DNA of 32,118 bases, taken from NCBI RefSeq assembly GCF_900115115.1, contig NZ_FOVI01000031.1:1-32118 (forward strand). The letters run 5' to 3'. This stretch comes from Paenimyroides ummariense (GTDB lineage Bacteria; Bacteroidota; Bacteroidia; Flavobacteriales; Flavobacteriaceae). How positions within the stretch are numbered: the stretch's first letter is position 1; every line of letters begins with the position of its first letter. Positions 16,818-25,571 of the stretch are shown here, in pieces. Both the position numbers and the translations under genes were made by a program. The notes under the pieces were generated by a model. That model was not told the DNA's origin, made no database searches, and was given only the letters and a program-made list of their open reading frames with translations.

Positions 16818-18710
16818 ATGAGTAAAATAATTGGAATTGACTTAGGAACTACCAACTCTTGTGTTGCTGTAATGGAAGGTAACGAAGCTGTGGTAATTCC
16901 AAATGCAGAAGGTAAAAGAACAACACCGTCTGTAATTGCTTTTGTTGAAGGCGGTGAAATTAAAGTGGGTGACCCTGCAAAACGCCAGGCAGTAACAAAC
17001 CCTACAAAAACCATAGCGTCTATTAAACGTTTTATGGGTGAAAAATTCTCTAAAGTTCAAAAAGAATTAGATCACACTGCTTACAAAGTAGTTAAAGGAG
17101 ATAACGATACGCCACGTGTTGATATCGACGGACGTTTATATACGCCACAAGAATTATCGGCAATGACGCTTCAAAAAATGAAAAAAACTGCCGAAGATTA
17201 TTTAGGACAAACAGTTACACAAGCGGTTATTACGGTTCCTGCATATTTTAACGATGCACAACGCCAAGCAACTAAAGAAGCTGGTCAAATTGCTGGATTG
17301 GAAGTTATGCGTATTATCAACGAGCCTACTGCTGCTGCGTTAGCTTACGGTTTAGATAAAGGCGGACAAGACAAGAAAATTGCTGTTTACGATTTAGGTG
17401 GTGGTACATTTGATATCTCGATCTTAGAATTAGGTGACGGAGTTTTCGAAGTTTTATCAACAAACGGAGATACACATTTAGGTGGTGACGATTTTGACCA
17501 AGTAATTATTAACTGGTTAGCAAACGAATTTAATAGTGCAGAAGGTGTAGATTTACGTCAGGATCCAATGGCATTACAACGTCTAAAAGAAGCTGCAGAG
17601 AAAGCTAAGATTGAATTGTCATCTTCAGCTCAAACTGAAATCAACTTGCCATACGTAACAGCTACAGCTACAGGACCAAAACACTTGGTGCAAACGTTAA
17701 CTCGTGCAAAATTCGAGCAATTAGCAGACGATTTAGTACAACGTTCAATGAAACCTTGTGAAAAAGCATTGAAAGATGCAGGTTTATCAATCTCTGATAT
17801 CGATGAGGTAATCTTGGTAGGTGGATCAACACGTATTCCGGTAATTCAAGAACAAGTAGAAAAATTCTTCGGTAAAAAACCATCAAAAGGAGTAAATCCA
17901 GACGAAGTTGTTGCTTTAGGTGCTGCAATTCAAGGTGGTGTATTAACTGGTGATGTGAAAGACGTATTGTTATTAGACGTTACACCTTTATCATTAGGAA
18001 TTGAAACTATGGGTGGTGTTTTCACGAAGTTAATCGAATCGAATACAACCATTCCTACAAAAAAATCGCAAGTGTTTTCTACGGCTGTAGATAATCAGCC
18101 AAGTGTAGAAATTCACGTATTGCAAGGTGAGCGCCCAATGGCAAACGATAACAAAACAATTGGTCGTTTCCACTTAGACGGTTTACCACCAGCACAACGC
18201 GGTGTGCCACAAATCGAAGTTACTTTTGATATTGATGCAAACGGTATCATTAAAGTATCGGCAACCGATAAAGGAACAGGAAAATCACACGATATCCGTA
18301 TCGAAGCTTCTTCAGGATTAACTCCGGAAGAAATCGAAAAAATGAAGCAGGAAGCAGAAGCGAATGCTGAAGCAGATAAAAAAGTGAAAGAAACTGCCGA
18401 TAAATTGAACGAGGCAGACGGAATGATTTTCCAAACCGAAAAACAATTGAAAGAGTTTGGCGATAAATTGTCAGACGCAAACAAATCGAACATCGAAGGT
18501 GCATTGGAAGAATTGAAAAAAGCATACGAAACGCGTAATGTAGAAACAATTCAACCGGCTTTAGACAAAATCAACGAAGCTTGGAAAGCAGCTTCAGAAG
18601 AAATGTACAAAACACAAGCAGACGGTCAGCAAGGTGGTGCACAACAAGCACAACCAAACCAAGACGGCGGCGATGCTACACAAGATGTAGATTACGAAGA
18701 AGTAAAGTAA
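16818..18710 (+). CDS. dnaK: molecular chaperone DnaK (Hsp70)
   Basis: ATP-driven chaperone that binds exposed hydrophobic peptide segments with DnaJ and GrpE; cytosolic. The 630 residues carry all Hsp70 marks: phosphate-1 [17 protein letters not shown], phosphate-2 [37 protein letters not shown], the linker [15 protein letters not shown], the substrate-binding domain, the helical lid and a C-terminal tail rich in Gln/Gly ending DVDYEEVK (the EEVK end is a common bacterial form). ATG at 16818. No CIRCE-type inverted repeat and no clear TAnnTTTG box was seen in the 90 bases upstream. dnaJ and grpE are not adjacent, so it is monocistronic with its own terminator. Confidence 0.98.
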   Translation: MSKIIGIDLGTTNSCVAVMEGNEAVVIPNAEGKRTTPSVIAFVEGGEIKVGDPAKRQAVTNPTKTIASIKRFMGEKFSKVQKELDHTAYKVVKGDNDTPRVDIDGRLYTPQELSAMTLQKMKKTAEDYLGQTVTQAVITVPAYFNDAQRQATKEAGQIAGLEVMRIINEPTAAALAYGLDKGGQDKKIAVYDLGGGTFDISILELGDGVFEVLSTNGDTHLGGDDFDQVIINWLANEFNSAEGVDLRQDPMALQRLKEAAEKAKIELSSSAQTEINLPYVTATATGPKHLVQTLTRAKFEQLADDLVQRSMKPCEKALKDAGLSISDIDEVILVGGSTRIPVIQEQVEKFFGKKPSKGVNPDEVVALGAAIQGGVLTGDVKDVLLLDVTPLSLGIETMGGVFTKLIESNTTIPTKKSQVFSTAVDNQPSVEIHVLQGERPMANDNKTIGRFHLDGLPPAQRGVPQIEVTFDIDANGIIKVSATDKGTGKSHDIRIEASSGLTPEEIEKMKQEAEANAEADKKVKETADKLNEADGMIFQTEKQLKEFGDKLSDANKSNIEGALEELKKAYETRNVETIQPALDKINEAWKAASEEMYKTQADGQQGGAQQAQPNQDGGDATQDVDYEEVK

Positions 18711-18730
18711 TAGATTTTTTCATAAATGCG

Positions 18731-18766
18731 AAAAACCTCAAGCAGTAATGTTTGAGGTTTTTTGTT
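18731..18766 (+). terminator. dnaK terminator
   Basis: An 11-bp stem (18731-18741 with 18752-18762), a 10-base loop and T-rich continuation lie 20 bases after the dnaK stop. Confidence 0.85.
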
Positions 18767-18794
18767 TATATTTATGTTTTAAAATAACAATCTT

Positions 18795-19679
18795 ATGAAA
18801 AACAAATACTTATCAGTCGCATTCTTGTCGGTTTTATTATTTAGCTGTAATAATGATGATGCAGAAATTATAGAAAACTATACGTCAGAATTTCCAAATA
18901 TAGATAATACGCAGGCAATGGGAGTGGGTGCAACTTTATCAACACCAACTTCAACGAATGTAAAATTAGATTCTATGAAAATGTACTATTACGCGGATTA
19001 TTCTAGTTTTTCGCCTAATTTACCAGGTATGACTTATAAGTATGAAACTAAAACAACACCGGTAAATCCTTCTTTAATGGAGGTTAAACAGTCTTTTAGT
19101 TATGCAGAGAATGGATTTGTTGATATTAGAACAATTGAAGTGAATAAACACGATTGGTATTCTAATAAATTTAAATTTGTATTTGATCATGATTACAATA
19201 ATGAAAATGAATTAAATAATGTTAAAGTGGATCTTTATGTAAATGATGAACAAGTTATTAGTAAATCATTAAACTATACACCTGAAACAGAACAGTATTT
19301 TTTAAATCAAGCACAGACGAACGAATATAATATTATCAAGGTAGGAAATATAGAATATACTACACCTAAAAATGTATACAATCCCGAAAGGAATTTATTG
19401 CCTATTAATACTAAAATGCAATATCTGGCTTTATTTAGTTCAGAAATTTATAATAGCAGCTATGATGGTTTATTGGAGCTTTTAGATGGATACTTTACTC
19501 ATAACATGTATATTAATACACACGCAACATTTGTAAAGAAATCCCAAGATCAAAATGGTTTAGTTGTTCCACCTTCAAACGTTCAATTCAAAGTTAGACA
19601 AGATCATTATCCAGAAATTATTCAATATGGAAATGTAAATTCCGGAGGTTACAGATATTTGTATTACTATAAAAACTAA
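18795..19679 (+). CDS. lipoprotein of unknown function
   Basis: 294 residues beginning with a lipoprotein signal (MKNKYLSVAFLSVLLFSCNN; Cys18), followed by an acidic NNDDAEIIENY stretch after the lipidated cysteine, which in Bacteroidota can favour surface export. The mature part is rich in Tyr, Asn and Thr and probably beta-stranded. I recognise no family. AT-rich codon use and isolation between two terminators suggest a lineage-specific gene. ATG at 18795. Confidence 0.75.
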   Translation: MKNKYLSVAFLSVLLFSCNNDDAEIIENYTSEFPNIDNTQAMGVGATLSTPTSTNVKLDSMKMYYYADYSSFSPNLPGMTYKYETKTTPVNPSLMEVKQSFSYAENGFVDIRTIEVNKHDWYSNKFKFVFDHDYNNENELNNVKVDLYVNDEQVISKSLNYTPETEQYFLNQAQTNEYNIIKVGNIEYTTPKNVYNPERNLLPINTKMQYLALFSSEIYNSSYDGLLELLDGYFTHNMYINTHATFVKKSQDQNGLVVPPSNVQFKVRQDHYPEIIQYGNVNSGGYRYLYYYKN

Positions 19680-19691
19680 AATTATACCCAC

Positions 19692-19721
19692 AAAAAAATC
19701 CGACCATTGGTCGGATTTTTT
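19692..19721. terminator. bidirectional terminator
   Basis: An inverted repeat CCGACCA / TGGTCGG (19700-19706 with 19708-19714, in effect a longer AT-extended stem) is flanked by A7 and T6 between two convergent genes. Confidence 0.9.
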
Positions 19722-19749
19722 AACGCACTAATAAACTAAGATGAAAGGT

Positions 19750-20160
19750 TTATCGTATACGATCTGCAGATTTTACAAGATCTTCGTCCTTCTTTATGGC
19801 TTTGTTGGCTAATGCCAGCAAAATGATAGATCCGATAGGAAGAAACATCCCAATACCCTTCTCTGAAACTAAAGTTTCTCCAGATAAATTTAGCGATTGA
19901 TACACAAATAATCCTAGTAATATAAAGTTCAATATCATGTTCAACCTGTTATAAACAAATTGAGTTTGTCTTTTTTTGTAAGAGAAAATCGAAATAACAC
20001 TTAAAGCAGCACTTGCACCAAACATCAACGTGTATAAGGTACTTTGCCCAACATGGTAATCTATCCCGTTTGCATCTTTCCATAAAGGAAAAATTAGGGA
20101 TAAAGGTCCTGCAATAATAAATGCCAATGCTAAATAAACCGATTGTATTCTCTGAATCAT
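19750..20160 (-). CDS. DUF4293 membrane protein
   Basis: 136 residues with four hydrophobic spans (approx. 5-26, 41-60, 75-90, 101-120) and the N-terminal MIQRIQSVYLALAFI typical of the Bacteroidota DUF4293 family. Function unknown. Its place head-to-head with rho is one I associate with this phylum, which supports the call. The tail (KKDEDLVKSADRIR) is charged and probably cytosolic. No signal peptide. Confidence 0.88.
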   Translation of the reverse strand: MIQRIQSVYLALAFIIAGPLSLIFPLWKDANGIDYHVGQSTLYTLMFGASAALSVISIFSYKKRQTQFVYNRLNMILNFILLGLFVYQSLNLSGETLVSEKGIGMFLPIGSIILLALANKAIKKDEDLVKSADRIR

Positions 20161-20208
20161 TACTATTTATTTGATTACAAAAGTAACACTAAATTTCATT
20201 AAAAAACA

Positions 20209-20237
20209 TTGATATTTAAAAAAAAATTGTAATATTG
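20209..20237 (+). promoter_or_regulatory. putative rho promoter
   Basis: TTG at 20209-20211 and TAATATTG at 20230-20237 (one mismatch to TAnnTTTG) are 18 bases apart. This would give rho a leader of about 100 nt, long enough for the autoregulation by premature termination known for rho in other bacteria. Confidence 0.35.
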
Positions 20238-20344
20238 CATTAGAAAATCGTAACTTCTTCATTGTTCGAGCTTTCTATCCTTAACAGATATCCTTCTCTT
20301 AAGAAAAATCACAATAATAATATCTAACAACAACGTCATAATTT

Positions 20345-22027
20345 ATGTTTGACAAAAATGTGTTAAAGGGTATGAAATTGCCCGAACTTAAAGAAATAGC
20401 TAAGAAAATTGGTGTGGAAAAGCTCAATCTTAAAAAAGATGAATTAATTGACACTATTTTAAAATTGCAAGATGAATTTCAGAAGAATCAGCCTAAAGCA
20501 GAAACTCCTGTAAAAGAAGAACCTGCGGTAAGCAACCAACCAACTGAAAAAAAGGAAAAAAGAAAGCGTATTCACAATGCAACTGAAGAGCAAACAGAAC
20601 AACCTTCTTTACCTGAAAATCCGCAACCTGTTGCAGAAGAAGTTACAACTGCTGCTCCTCAAAATCCCTCTGCCGAAAAGCAACGCAAACCTCAGAATAA
20701 AAATCAAAACCAACGTAACAAAACTAACAATCAGCCGCAGGTTCAAGCTGAACCAATAAAAGCTGAAAATGATGTTGTTGCCGAAATTCCTGCTGAAGAA
20801 ATTGTTGTGGTGGCTGAAAAACAAATTCAGAATCCAAATCAAAACAGAAATAAAAACCAAAATCCGAATCAGAAAAAGCAAAATTACCGCGATCCTGATT
20901 ACGAGTTTGAAGGAATTATTGAATGCGAAGGCGTTTTAGAAGTTCCAAAAGATGGCGGTTCGCACGGTTATTTACGTTCATCGGACTATAATTACCGTAA
21001 GTCTCCAGACGATGTGTATATTTCGCAATCGCAAATTCGTTTGTTTGGTTTAAAAAAGGGCGATACCATTAAAGGAATTGTTCGTCCGCCAAAAGGGAAC
21101 GAGCAACATTTTCCATTAGTTCGTATCACAAAAATCAACGGACATGAGCCTGATGAGGTTCGTGATCGTCCTTCCTTCGAGCATTTAACGCCACTTTTTC
21201 CTAAAGATAAATTCAATTTATCGGGTAATAATTCCAAACTTTCAACACGTATTATCGATCTTTTTGCGCCAATAGGTAAGGGGCAGCGCGGTATGATAGT
21301 GGCACAGCCTAAAACTGGTAAAACCATGATGTTGAAAGAAATTGCCAATGCCATTGCAGACAATCACCCGGAAGTTTACCAGATTGTTTTATTGATTGAT
21401 GAACGCCCGGAAGAGGTTACCGATATGCAGCGTAATGTACGTGCAGAGGTTGTGGCATCTACGTTTGACGAAGAAGCGCGTTACCATGTTGAATTAGCCG
21501 ATATGGTTTTGGAAAAAGCAAAACGTTTGGTTGAATGTGGGCACGATGTAGTTATTTTGTTAGATTCTATTACACGTTTGGCGCGTGCGTATAACACGGT
21601 TCAGCCGGCATCGGGTAGAGTGTTGTCTGGTGGTGTTGATGCTAATGCATTACAAAAACCAAAACGCTTTTTTGGTGCGGCACGTAACATTGAAAATGGC
21701 GGATCGTTGACGATTATTGCTACGGCTTTAACCGATACAGGTTCTAAAATGGACGATGTTATTTTCGAGGAATTTAAAGGAACAGGTAATATGGAATTGC
21801 AGTTAGATCGTAAAATTGCGAACAAACGTATTTTCCCTGCTGTTGATTTAACTTCATCGTCAACCCGTCGAGATGATTTATTACAAGATCGTTTCACAAA
21901 CAGCAAAATGGTTGTTTTACGCAATATTCTGGCAGATATGAATCCTGTAGAAGCAATTACGTTTATTCATGATCGTATCAAAAATACCAAATCAAACGAA
22001 GAGTTTTTCGACAGTATGCGTGATTAA
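20345..22027 (+). CDS. rho: transcription termination factor Rho with long disordered insertion
   Basis: Hexameric RNA-dependent ATPase/helicase that ends transcription at Rho-dependent sites. Of its 560 residues, 1-45 are the Rho N-terminal helical domain ([35 protein letters not shown]). Residues ~46-185 are a low-complexity stretch rich in Asn, Gln, Pro, Glu and Lys. From ~186 the cold-shock-like RNA-binding domain begins ([30 protein letters not shown]). The ATPase domain has Walker A AQPKTGKT, the [13 protein letters not shown] segment and [15 protein letters not shown] (Walker B), then the Q/R-loop region. Standard Rho is about 420 residues; the excess is the insertion. The rhodanese gene follows after 10 bases and is likely cotranscribed. 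Confidence 0.97.
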   Translation: MFDKNVLKGMKLPELKEIAKKIGVEKLNLKKDELIDTILKLQDEFQKNQPKAETPVKEEPAVSNQPTEKKEKRKRIHNATEEQTEQPSLPENPQPVAEEVTTAAPQNPSAEKQRKPQNKNQNQRNKTNNQPQVQAEPIKAENDVVAEIPAEEIVVVAEKQIQNPNQNRNKNQNPNQKKQNYRDPDYEFEGIIECEGVLEVPKDGGSHGYLRSSDYNYRKSPDDVYISQSQIRLFGLKKGDTIKGIVRPPKGNEQHFPLVRITKINGHEPDEVRDRPSFEHLTPLFPKDKFNLSGNNSKLSTRIIDLFAPIGKGQRGMIVAQPKTGKTMMLKEIANAIADNHPEVYQIVLLIDERPEEVTDMQRNVRAEVVASTFDEEARYHVELADMVLEKAKRLVECGHDVVILLDSITRLARAYNTVQPASGRVLSGGVDANALQKPKRFFGAARNIENGGSLTIIATALTDTGSKMDDVIFEEFKGTGNMELQLDRKIANKRIFPAVDLTSSSTRRDDLLQDRFTNSKMVVLRNILADMNPVEAITFIHDRIKNTKSNEEFFDSMRD

Positions 22028-22037
22028 TTTTATCATT

Positions 22038-22469
22038 ATGAAAAAAGTTATCATTTTATTTATACTGTTTTTTGGATTTTTAAACGGAATATCGGCTCAA
22101 AGTTTTACCGATGTTTGGACACCGAAACAGTTAATGGAGACAAAAGTATTATCAGATAAAATTCGGCAGAATAAAATGAAAAATACATTTGTAATTAACA
22201 TTGGTCCTGACGCTGTTATAAAAAACTCATTCAACGCTGGTGCAGCTAAAGATGCTAAAAATTTAGAAGCGTTGAAGCAATACTTAAAAAAGATACCTAA
22301 AGATAAAGAGGTTGTTTTGTATTGCGGTTGTTGTCCGTTTGATAAATGTCCGAATATTCGCCCGGCATTTAAAATGCTGGTAGATTTAGGTTATAAAAAC
22401 GCAAAGCTTTTAAATATACCAAAGAATATAAAAGTAGATTGGATAGATAAAGGCTATCCTGTAAATTAA
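22038..22469 (+). CDS. exported cysteine-rich rhodanese-like protein
   Basis: 143 residues with a signal peptide (MKKVIILFILFFGFLNGISAQ), so periplasmic. The body fits a short rhodanese domain, with the active-site loop in VVLYCGCCPFDKCPNIRPAFKMLVDLGYKNAKLLNIP. Four cysteines (96, 98, 99, 104) replace the usual single catalytic cysteine. The set could bind a metal or carry persulfide or disulfide chemistry; this is inference. The longer frame from 21969 runs back into rho and was rejected because the ATG at 22038 starts a perfect signal peptide. Downstream of rho by 10 bases. Confidence 0.82.
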   Translation: MKKVIILFILFFGFLNGISAQSFTDVWTPKQLMETKVLSDKIRQNKMKNTFVINIGPDAVIKNSFNAGAAKDAKNLEALKQYLKKIPKDKEVVLYCGCCPFDKCPNIRPAFKMLVDLGYKNAKLLNIPKNIKVDWIDKGYPVN

Positions 22470-22499
22470 AAAACTCCGATCAGCCGATCGGAGTTTTTG
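22469..22499. terminator. bidirectional terminator
   Basis: An 11-bp perfect stem (22471-22481 with 22486-22496) with an AGCC loop, with A-rich left and T-rich right flanks, lies between the rhodanese gene and the convergent nuclease gene. Confidence 0.9.
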
Positions 22500-23552
22500 T
22501 TATTTAACTATAAATTTCTTTGTAGTTGCTTTCTTTCCACTTGTAAGTTTTAGAATGTATGTTCCACTTTTTAAATGATTAATAGTGAAAACTTCGTCAT
22601 TAAATTGTGGGTTTGATACTTTCTTAATTAATTTTCCTTCTAAACTATAAACCGTAATTAAATCGATTTTTTCTTTAGTAGAGATGAATATTGTATTTGT
22701 AGGTGTCGGATTCGGATACACATTAAACTCAACCAATTCAGCTTTGTTGGTGCTTAATAATCCCCATTTATCTTCTGCTGGAGTGCCTCCCCAAATTACA
22801 GTAGCAAGATAAGGGTTATCTATGAATGGATTTCTATTTCCTTGAGCATATGTTCCGTTGCCACCTAAATAATTATTTCTTTGAATTTCAATTTGAGAAA
22901 CAGGATCTTCTACATTCCATTGTAAAAATAAATCAATCATACCATCAGGAGTTCCTACCGTAGAACCAACACCAACATTTGCGGGTAAACATCTTGTACC
23001 ATATCTTACATACATATACATCATCATTCTAGCTACATCTCCTTTCCAATTATCACCTGGATACCAATTTGCGCCTACAGATCCAGAATTACCGGTTCCT
23101 GCAGCAAATTTCTTACTACCTCTAGCATTATTCCATTGAACATCACTTGCTCGTAAATGATGTGCGTCTGAACCAGGGCCTGATTCACCTAAGGCAGGTG
23201 TTCCTAAAGATTTTGCATAAGTATGTTCTCTATTCCAATCACCACTATTACCACCGTTACTGTTTTTAGATCTTGTTATGGCATGCTGACCGGTAGTTGT
23301 ATTTGGCCAACCATATATAAGAGCTACATTGCTATTATTTGCAGGATCTTCATCAACTATTTTTAATGCATTCCACAATTCACCATAGGTTAACTCATTT
23401 GTATGAGTATTTGTAATTAAAGTAGCTAACTGATTTTTTAAAGGTACGCCCGTTAAAGTAAAATCAATACTACTATAATATGCCGGAATTGTTTGCCCAA
23501 ATAATTGCGTAAACGCAATAAAAGATAAAAATAAAAAGATATTTTTTTTCAT
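22500..23552 (-). CDS. type IX-secreted endonuclease I (EndA/NucM family)
   Basis: 350 residues: signal peptide (MKKNIFLFLSFIAFTQLFGQ), an Endonuclease_1 (EndA/Vvn/NucM) domain (~21-265) and a type IX sorting domain (~273-350: FNVYPNPTPTNTIFIS, VYSLEGKLIKKV, LKSGTYILKLTSGKKATTKKFIVK). The beta-beta-alpha-metal active site is visible: WNREHTYAKS (His110) and GSDAHHLRASD (129-137), then KGDVARMMMYMYVRY and QGNRNPFIDNP. It should cut DNA (and perhaps RNA) outside the cell, for nutrient phosphate/nucleotide scavenging or biofilm DNA turnover. It starts 9 bases after the rRNA methyltransferase gene, an odd pairing for a secreted enzyme. Confidence 0.93.
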   Translation of the reverse strand: MKKNIFLFLSFIAFTQLFGQTIPAYYSSIDFTLTGVPLKNQLATLITNTHTNELTYGELWNALKIVDEDPANNSNVALIYGWPNTTTGQHAITRSKNSNGGNSGDWNREHTYAKSLGTPALGESGPGSDAHHLRASDVQWNNARGSKKFAAGTGNSGSVGANWYPGDNWKGDVARMMMYMYVRYGTRCLPANVGVGSTVGTPDGMIDLFLQWNVEDPVSQIEIQRNNYLGGNGTYAQGNRNPFIDNPYLATVIWGGTPAEDKWGLLSTNKAELVEFNVYPNPTPTNTIFISTKEKIDLITVYSLEGKLIKKVSNPQFNDEVFTINHLKSGTYILKLTSGKKATTKKFIVK

Positions 23553-23561
23553 ATGTAAAAA

Positions 23562-24776
23562 TTATTTAACACGTTCCATTAAACACATGTAAAAACCATC
23601 GAAACCTGATTGATGAGCCATTACTTTTTCGTCTGTTACAAACTTAAAGTTTTTACCAAAATCGGTTTTTAAGAAATGGTTAATTTGTTTTTCGTTTTCC
23701 GATGGCAGAATAGAGCAGGTTGCGTAAACCAATTTACCACCCACTTTTACCATTTTAGAATAATTTTCTAAAACTTCTTGCTGTGTTTGTTTTATATTTT
23801 CGATAAACTCAGGTTGCAGTTTCCACTTACTATCCGGATTACGTTTTAAAACACCCAAGCCCGAACAAGGAGCATCAATCAACACACGGTCTGCTTTATC
23901 GTGTAATTTTTTTATTACTTTGGTTGAATCTATAATACGATATTCCACATTAAAGACGCCGTTACGTTTGGCACGAATTTTTAACTGCTTTTGCTTGCTT
24001 TCATATAAATCCATGGCAATAATCTGCCCTTTGTTTTCCATTTTAGCTGCGATATGCAATGTTTTTCCACCTGCACCTGCACACGTATCTACAACACGCA
24101 TTCCTGGCTGAACATCTAATAAAGGAACAACTTTTTGCGAAGAAGCATCTTGTACTTCAAAAAATCCTTCCTTAAAAAGCGGCGTCATAAAAACGTTTGC
24201 GCGTTCCTTCAAAATTAAAGCATCGGGATATTTATCATGAAACTCCGTTTCAATATCCAAATCCATTAACTGTGCACGCAATTGTTGTTTCGTAGTTTTC
24301 AACGTATTAACCCTTAAAACAACATTCGCCTGCTGATTTTGAGCGGCTAATTCTTTGGTCCAAACTTCTTCGCCCAATTCTTTCACACCTAATTCATCCA
24401 TCCAATCAGGAATTGATTCACGGTATTTTCTAATTTTAGATAATTCGTCGAATTTTCCTTTAATTCTACGAACCGGTGTATTTTCAAAATATTTCCAATC
24501 GGGTAGGGTAATACCACGTAAAACTGCCCAAACGGCAAAGGTTCTCCAAATATCTTCACGGGTAAAAGGATCTTTAACCTCGGCAATTTCAGTATATAAT
24601 CTTTTCCAACGAACAATTTCGTATATGGTTTCGGCAACAAACTTGCGGTCTTTAGCCCCCCAGCGAGGATCTCTTTTTAAAGCTTTTGCAACTTCTTTAT
24701 CCGCATATTCCCCATCGTTAAATATACTTAAAAGCGAATCTATAACTGCAAAAACCAAATTTCTGTGTAAACGCAT
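23562..24776 (-). CDS. RsmB/NOL1-family RNA (cytosine-5) methyltransferase
   Basis: 404 residues; SAM-dependent m5C methyltransferase, probably of 16S rRNA (RsmB, C967). The N-terminal ~140 residues have a NusB-like helical region (AKDRKFVAETIYEIVRWKRLY). The catalytic domain follows, with the SAM-binding loop DTCAGAGGKTLHIAAKM (from Asp230), motif IV DAPCSGLG (Cys304, general release role) and motif VI YATCSILPSENE (Cys354, nucleophile). There is no PUA domain. RsmB is the usual reading, but other NOL1/NOP2/Sun members cannot be excluded. It has a promoter box upstream and the nuclease gene 9 bases downstream. Confidence 0.9.
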   Translation of the reverse strand: MRLHRNLVFAVIDSLLSIFNDGEYADKEVAKALKRDPRWGAKDRKFVAETIYEIVRWKRLYTEIAEVKDPFTREDIWRTFAVWAVLRGITLPDWKYFENTPVRRIKGKFDELSKIRKYRESIPDWMDELGVKELGEEVWTKELAAQNQQANVVLRVNTLKTTKQQLRAQLMDLDIETEFHDKYPDALILKERANVFMTPLFKEGFFEVQDASSQKVVPLLDVQPGMRVVDTCAGAGGKTLHIAAKMENKGQIIAMDLYESKQKQLKIRAKRNGVFNVEYRIIDSTKVIKKLHDKADRVLIDAPCSGLGVLKRNPDSKWKLQPEFIENIKQTQQEVLENYSKMVKVGGKLVYATCSILPSENEKQINHFLKTDFGKNFKFVTDEKVMAHQSGFDGFYMCLMERVK

Positions 24777-24796
24777 TTTTTATTTAAATAAGCCAA

Positions 24797-24804
24797 CAAA
24801 GTTA
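24797..24804 (-). promoter_or_regulatory. putative -7 box for the RsmB-like/nuclease unit
   Basis: Minus-strand TAACTTTG is an exact TAnnTTTG match, 21 bases upstream of the ATG at 24776. No -33 TTG at the right spacing. Confidence 0.45.
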
Positions 24805-24851
24805 CGATTTATATGTTGGTTGTGAAATACTTTTTTTTCGCTGGCTTTATG

Positions 24852-24859
24852 TACCTTTG
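24852..24859 (+). promoter_or_regulatory. -7 box for the HAD gene
   Basis: TACCTTTG is an exact consensus match ending 18 bases before the ATG at 24878, giving a very short leader. It covers the in-frame TTG at 24857, which rules that codon out as the start. Confidence 0.5.
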
Positions 24860-24877
24860 CATAAACGTTTGATAATT

Positions 24878-25534
24878 ATGGTTAAAACCGTTATTTTTGA
24901 TATGGACGGGGTGATTGTTGATACAGAACCTGTACATAAATACGCTTATTTTAAGCATTTTGAAGAATTGGGAATTGATGTTTCGGAAGAATTGTATGCT
25001 ACTTTTACAGGAAATTCGACAAGAAATGTGTTTCAAAAAATAAAAGATCAGTTTGGATTGGATCATGAAGTAGAAGATTTAATACAGAGAAAGCGTTCTC
25101 TTTTTAATGATGCTTTTGATACGAAACCCGATTTGGAACTGATTGCCGGAGTTGAAAATTTAATTAAGGATCTACATGCAAGCGATGTAGAATTGATCTT
25201 GGCATCATCGGCTTCAAAAAGTACTATTAGTCGAGTTTTTAATCGATTTAATTTGAACCATTATTTTACGCATAAAGTTAGTGGTGAGGATTTCGTGAAA
25301 TCAAAACCCGATCCTACGATTTTTATACACGCAGCTTCTTTATCTAAAAATAAAATTGAAGAATGTATTGTGATTGAAGATAGTACAAACGGAGTGAAAG
25401 CTGCTTGTGCTGCCGGAATTTATTGTTTGGGATACAACAGTGAAAACTCAAAACTTCAGAATTTAGAAGGTGCCAGCGTTTTAGTTGATGACTTTTTTAA
25501 GGTTAACGCCGATTTTATAAAGAATTTGAAATAA
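24878..25534 (+). CDS. HAD-family phosphatase / beta-phosphoglucomutase-like
   Basis: 218 residues of the haloacid dehalogenase superfamily, subfamily IA, with a helical cap after motif I. Motif I FDMDGVIVDTEP has the nucleophile Asp8 and acid/base Asp10. Motif II is LASSASKS (Ser110). The motif III lysine is in VKSKPDPTIF (Lys143), and motif IV is CIVIEDSTNGVKAA (Glu167-Asp168). Closest in style to beta-phosphoglucomutase and sugar-phosphate phosphatases; the substrate cannot be read from sequence. ATG at 24878 fits the usual length. A bidirectional terminator follows. Confidence 0.88.
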   Translation: MVKTVIFDMDGVIVDTEPVHKYAYFKHFEELGIDVSEELYATFTGNSTRNVFQKIKDQFGLDHEVEDLIQRKRSLFNDAFDTKPDLELIAGVENLIKDLHASDVELILASSASKSTISRVFNRFNLNHYFTHKVSGEDFVKSKPDPTIFIHAASLSKNKIEECIVIEDSTNGVKAACAAGIYCLGYNSENSKLQNLEGASVLVDDFFKVNADFIKNLK

Positions 25535-25566
25535 AAAACGCCATTCAATTTGAATGGCGTTTTTTA
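25533..25566. terminator. bidirectional terminator
   Basis: A long stem (25533-25547 with 25551-25565) with a three-base loop, having A6 on the left and T6 on the right, separates the convergent HAD and fusion-peptidase genes. Confidence 0.9.
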
Positions 25567-25571
25567 GTTTA

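Noticed and set aside
18113..18549. Long minus-strand open frames inside dnaK (also 17668-17928)
   Set aside because: Antisense shadows of a strongly codon-biased gene; no start context, no family resemblance.
21969..22037. Rhodanese frame extended upstream into rho
   Set aside because: It overlaps the rho 3' end in another frame; the ATG at 22038 starts the signal peptide.
24355..24825. 156-codon plus-strand frame across the RsmB-like gene
   Set aside because: Antisense to a well-supported enzyme and with low-complexity composition; a shadow frame.
24857..24877. TTG start for the HAD protein
   Set aside because: It lies within the -7 box; the ATG at 24878 gives MVKTVIFDMDG, as expected.
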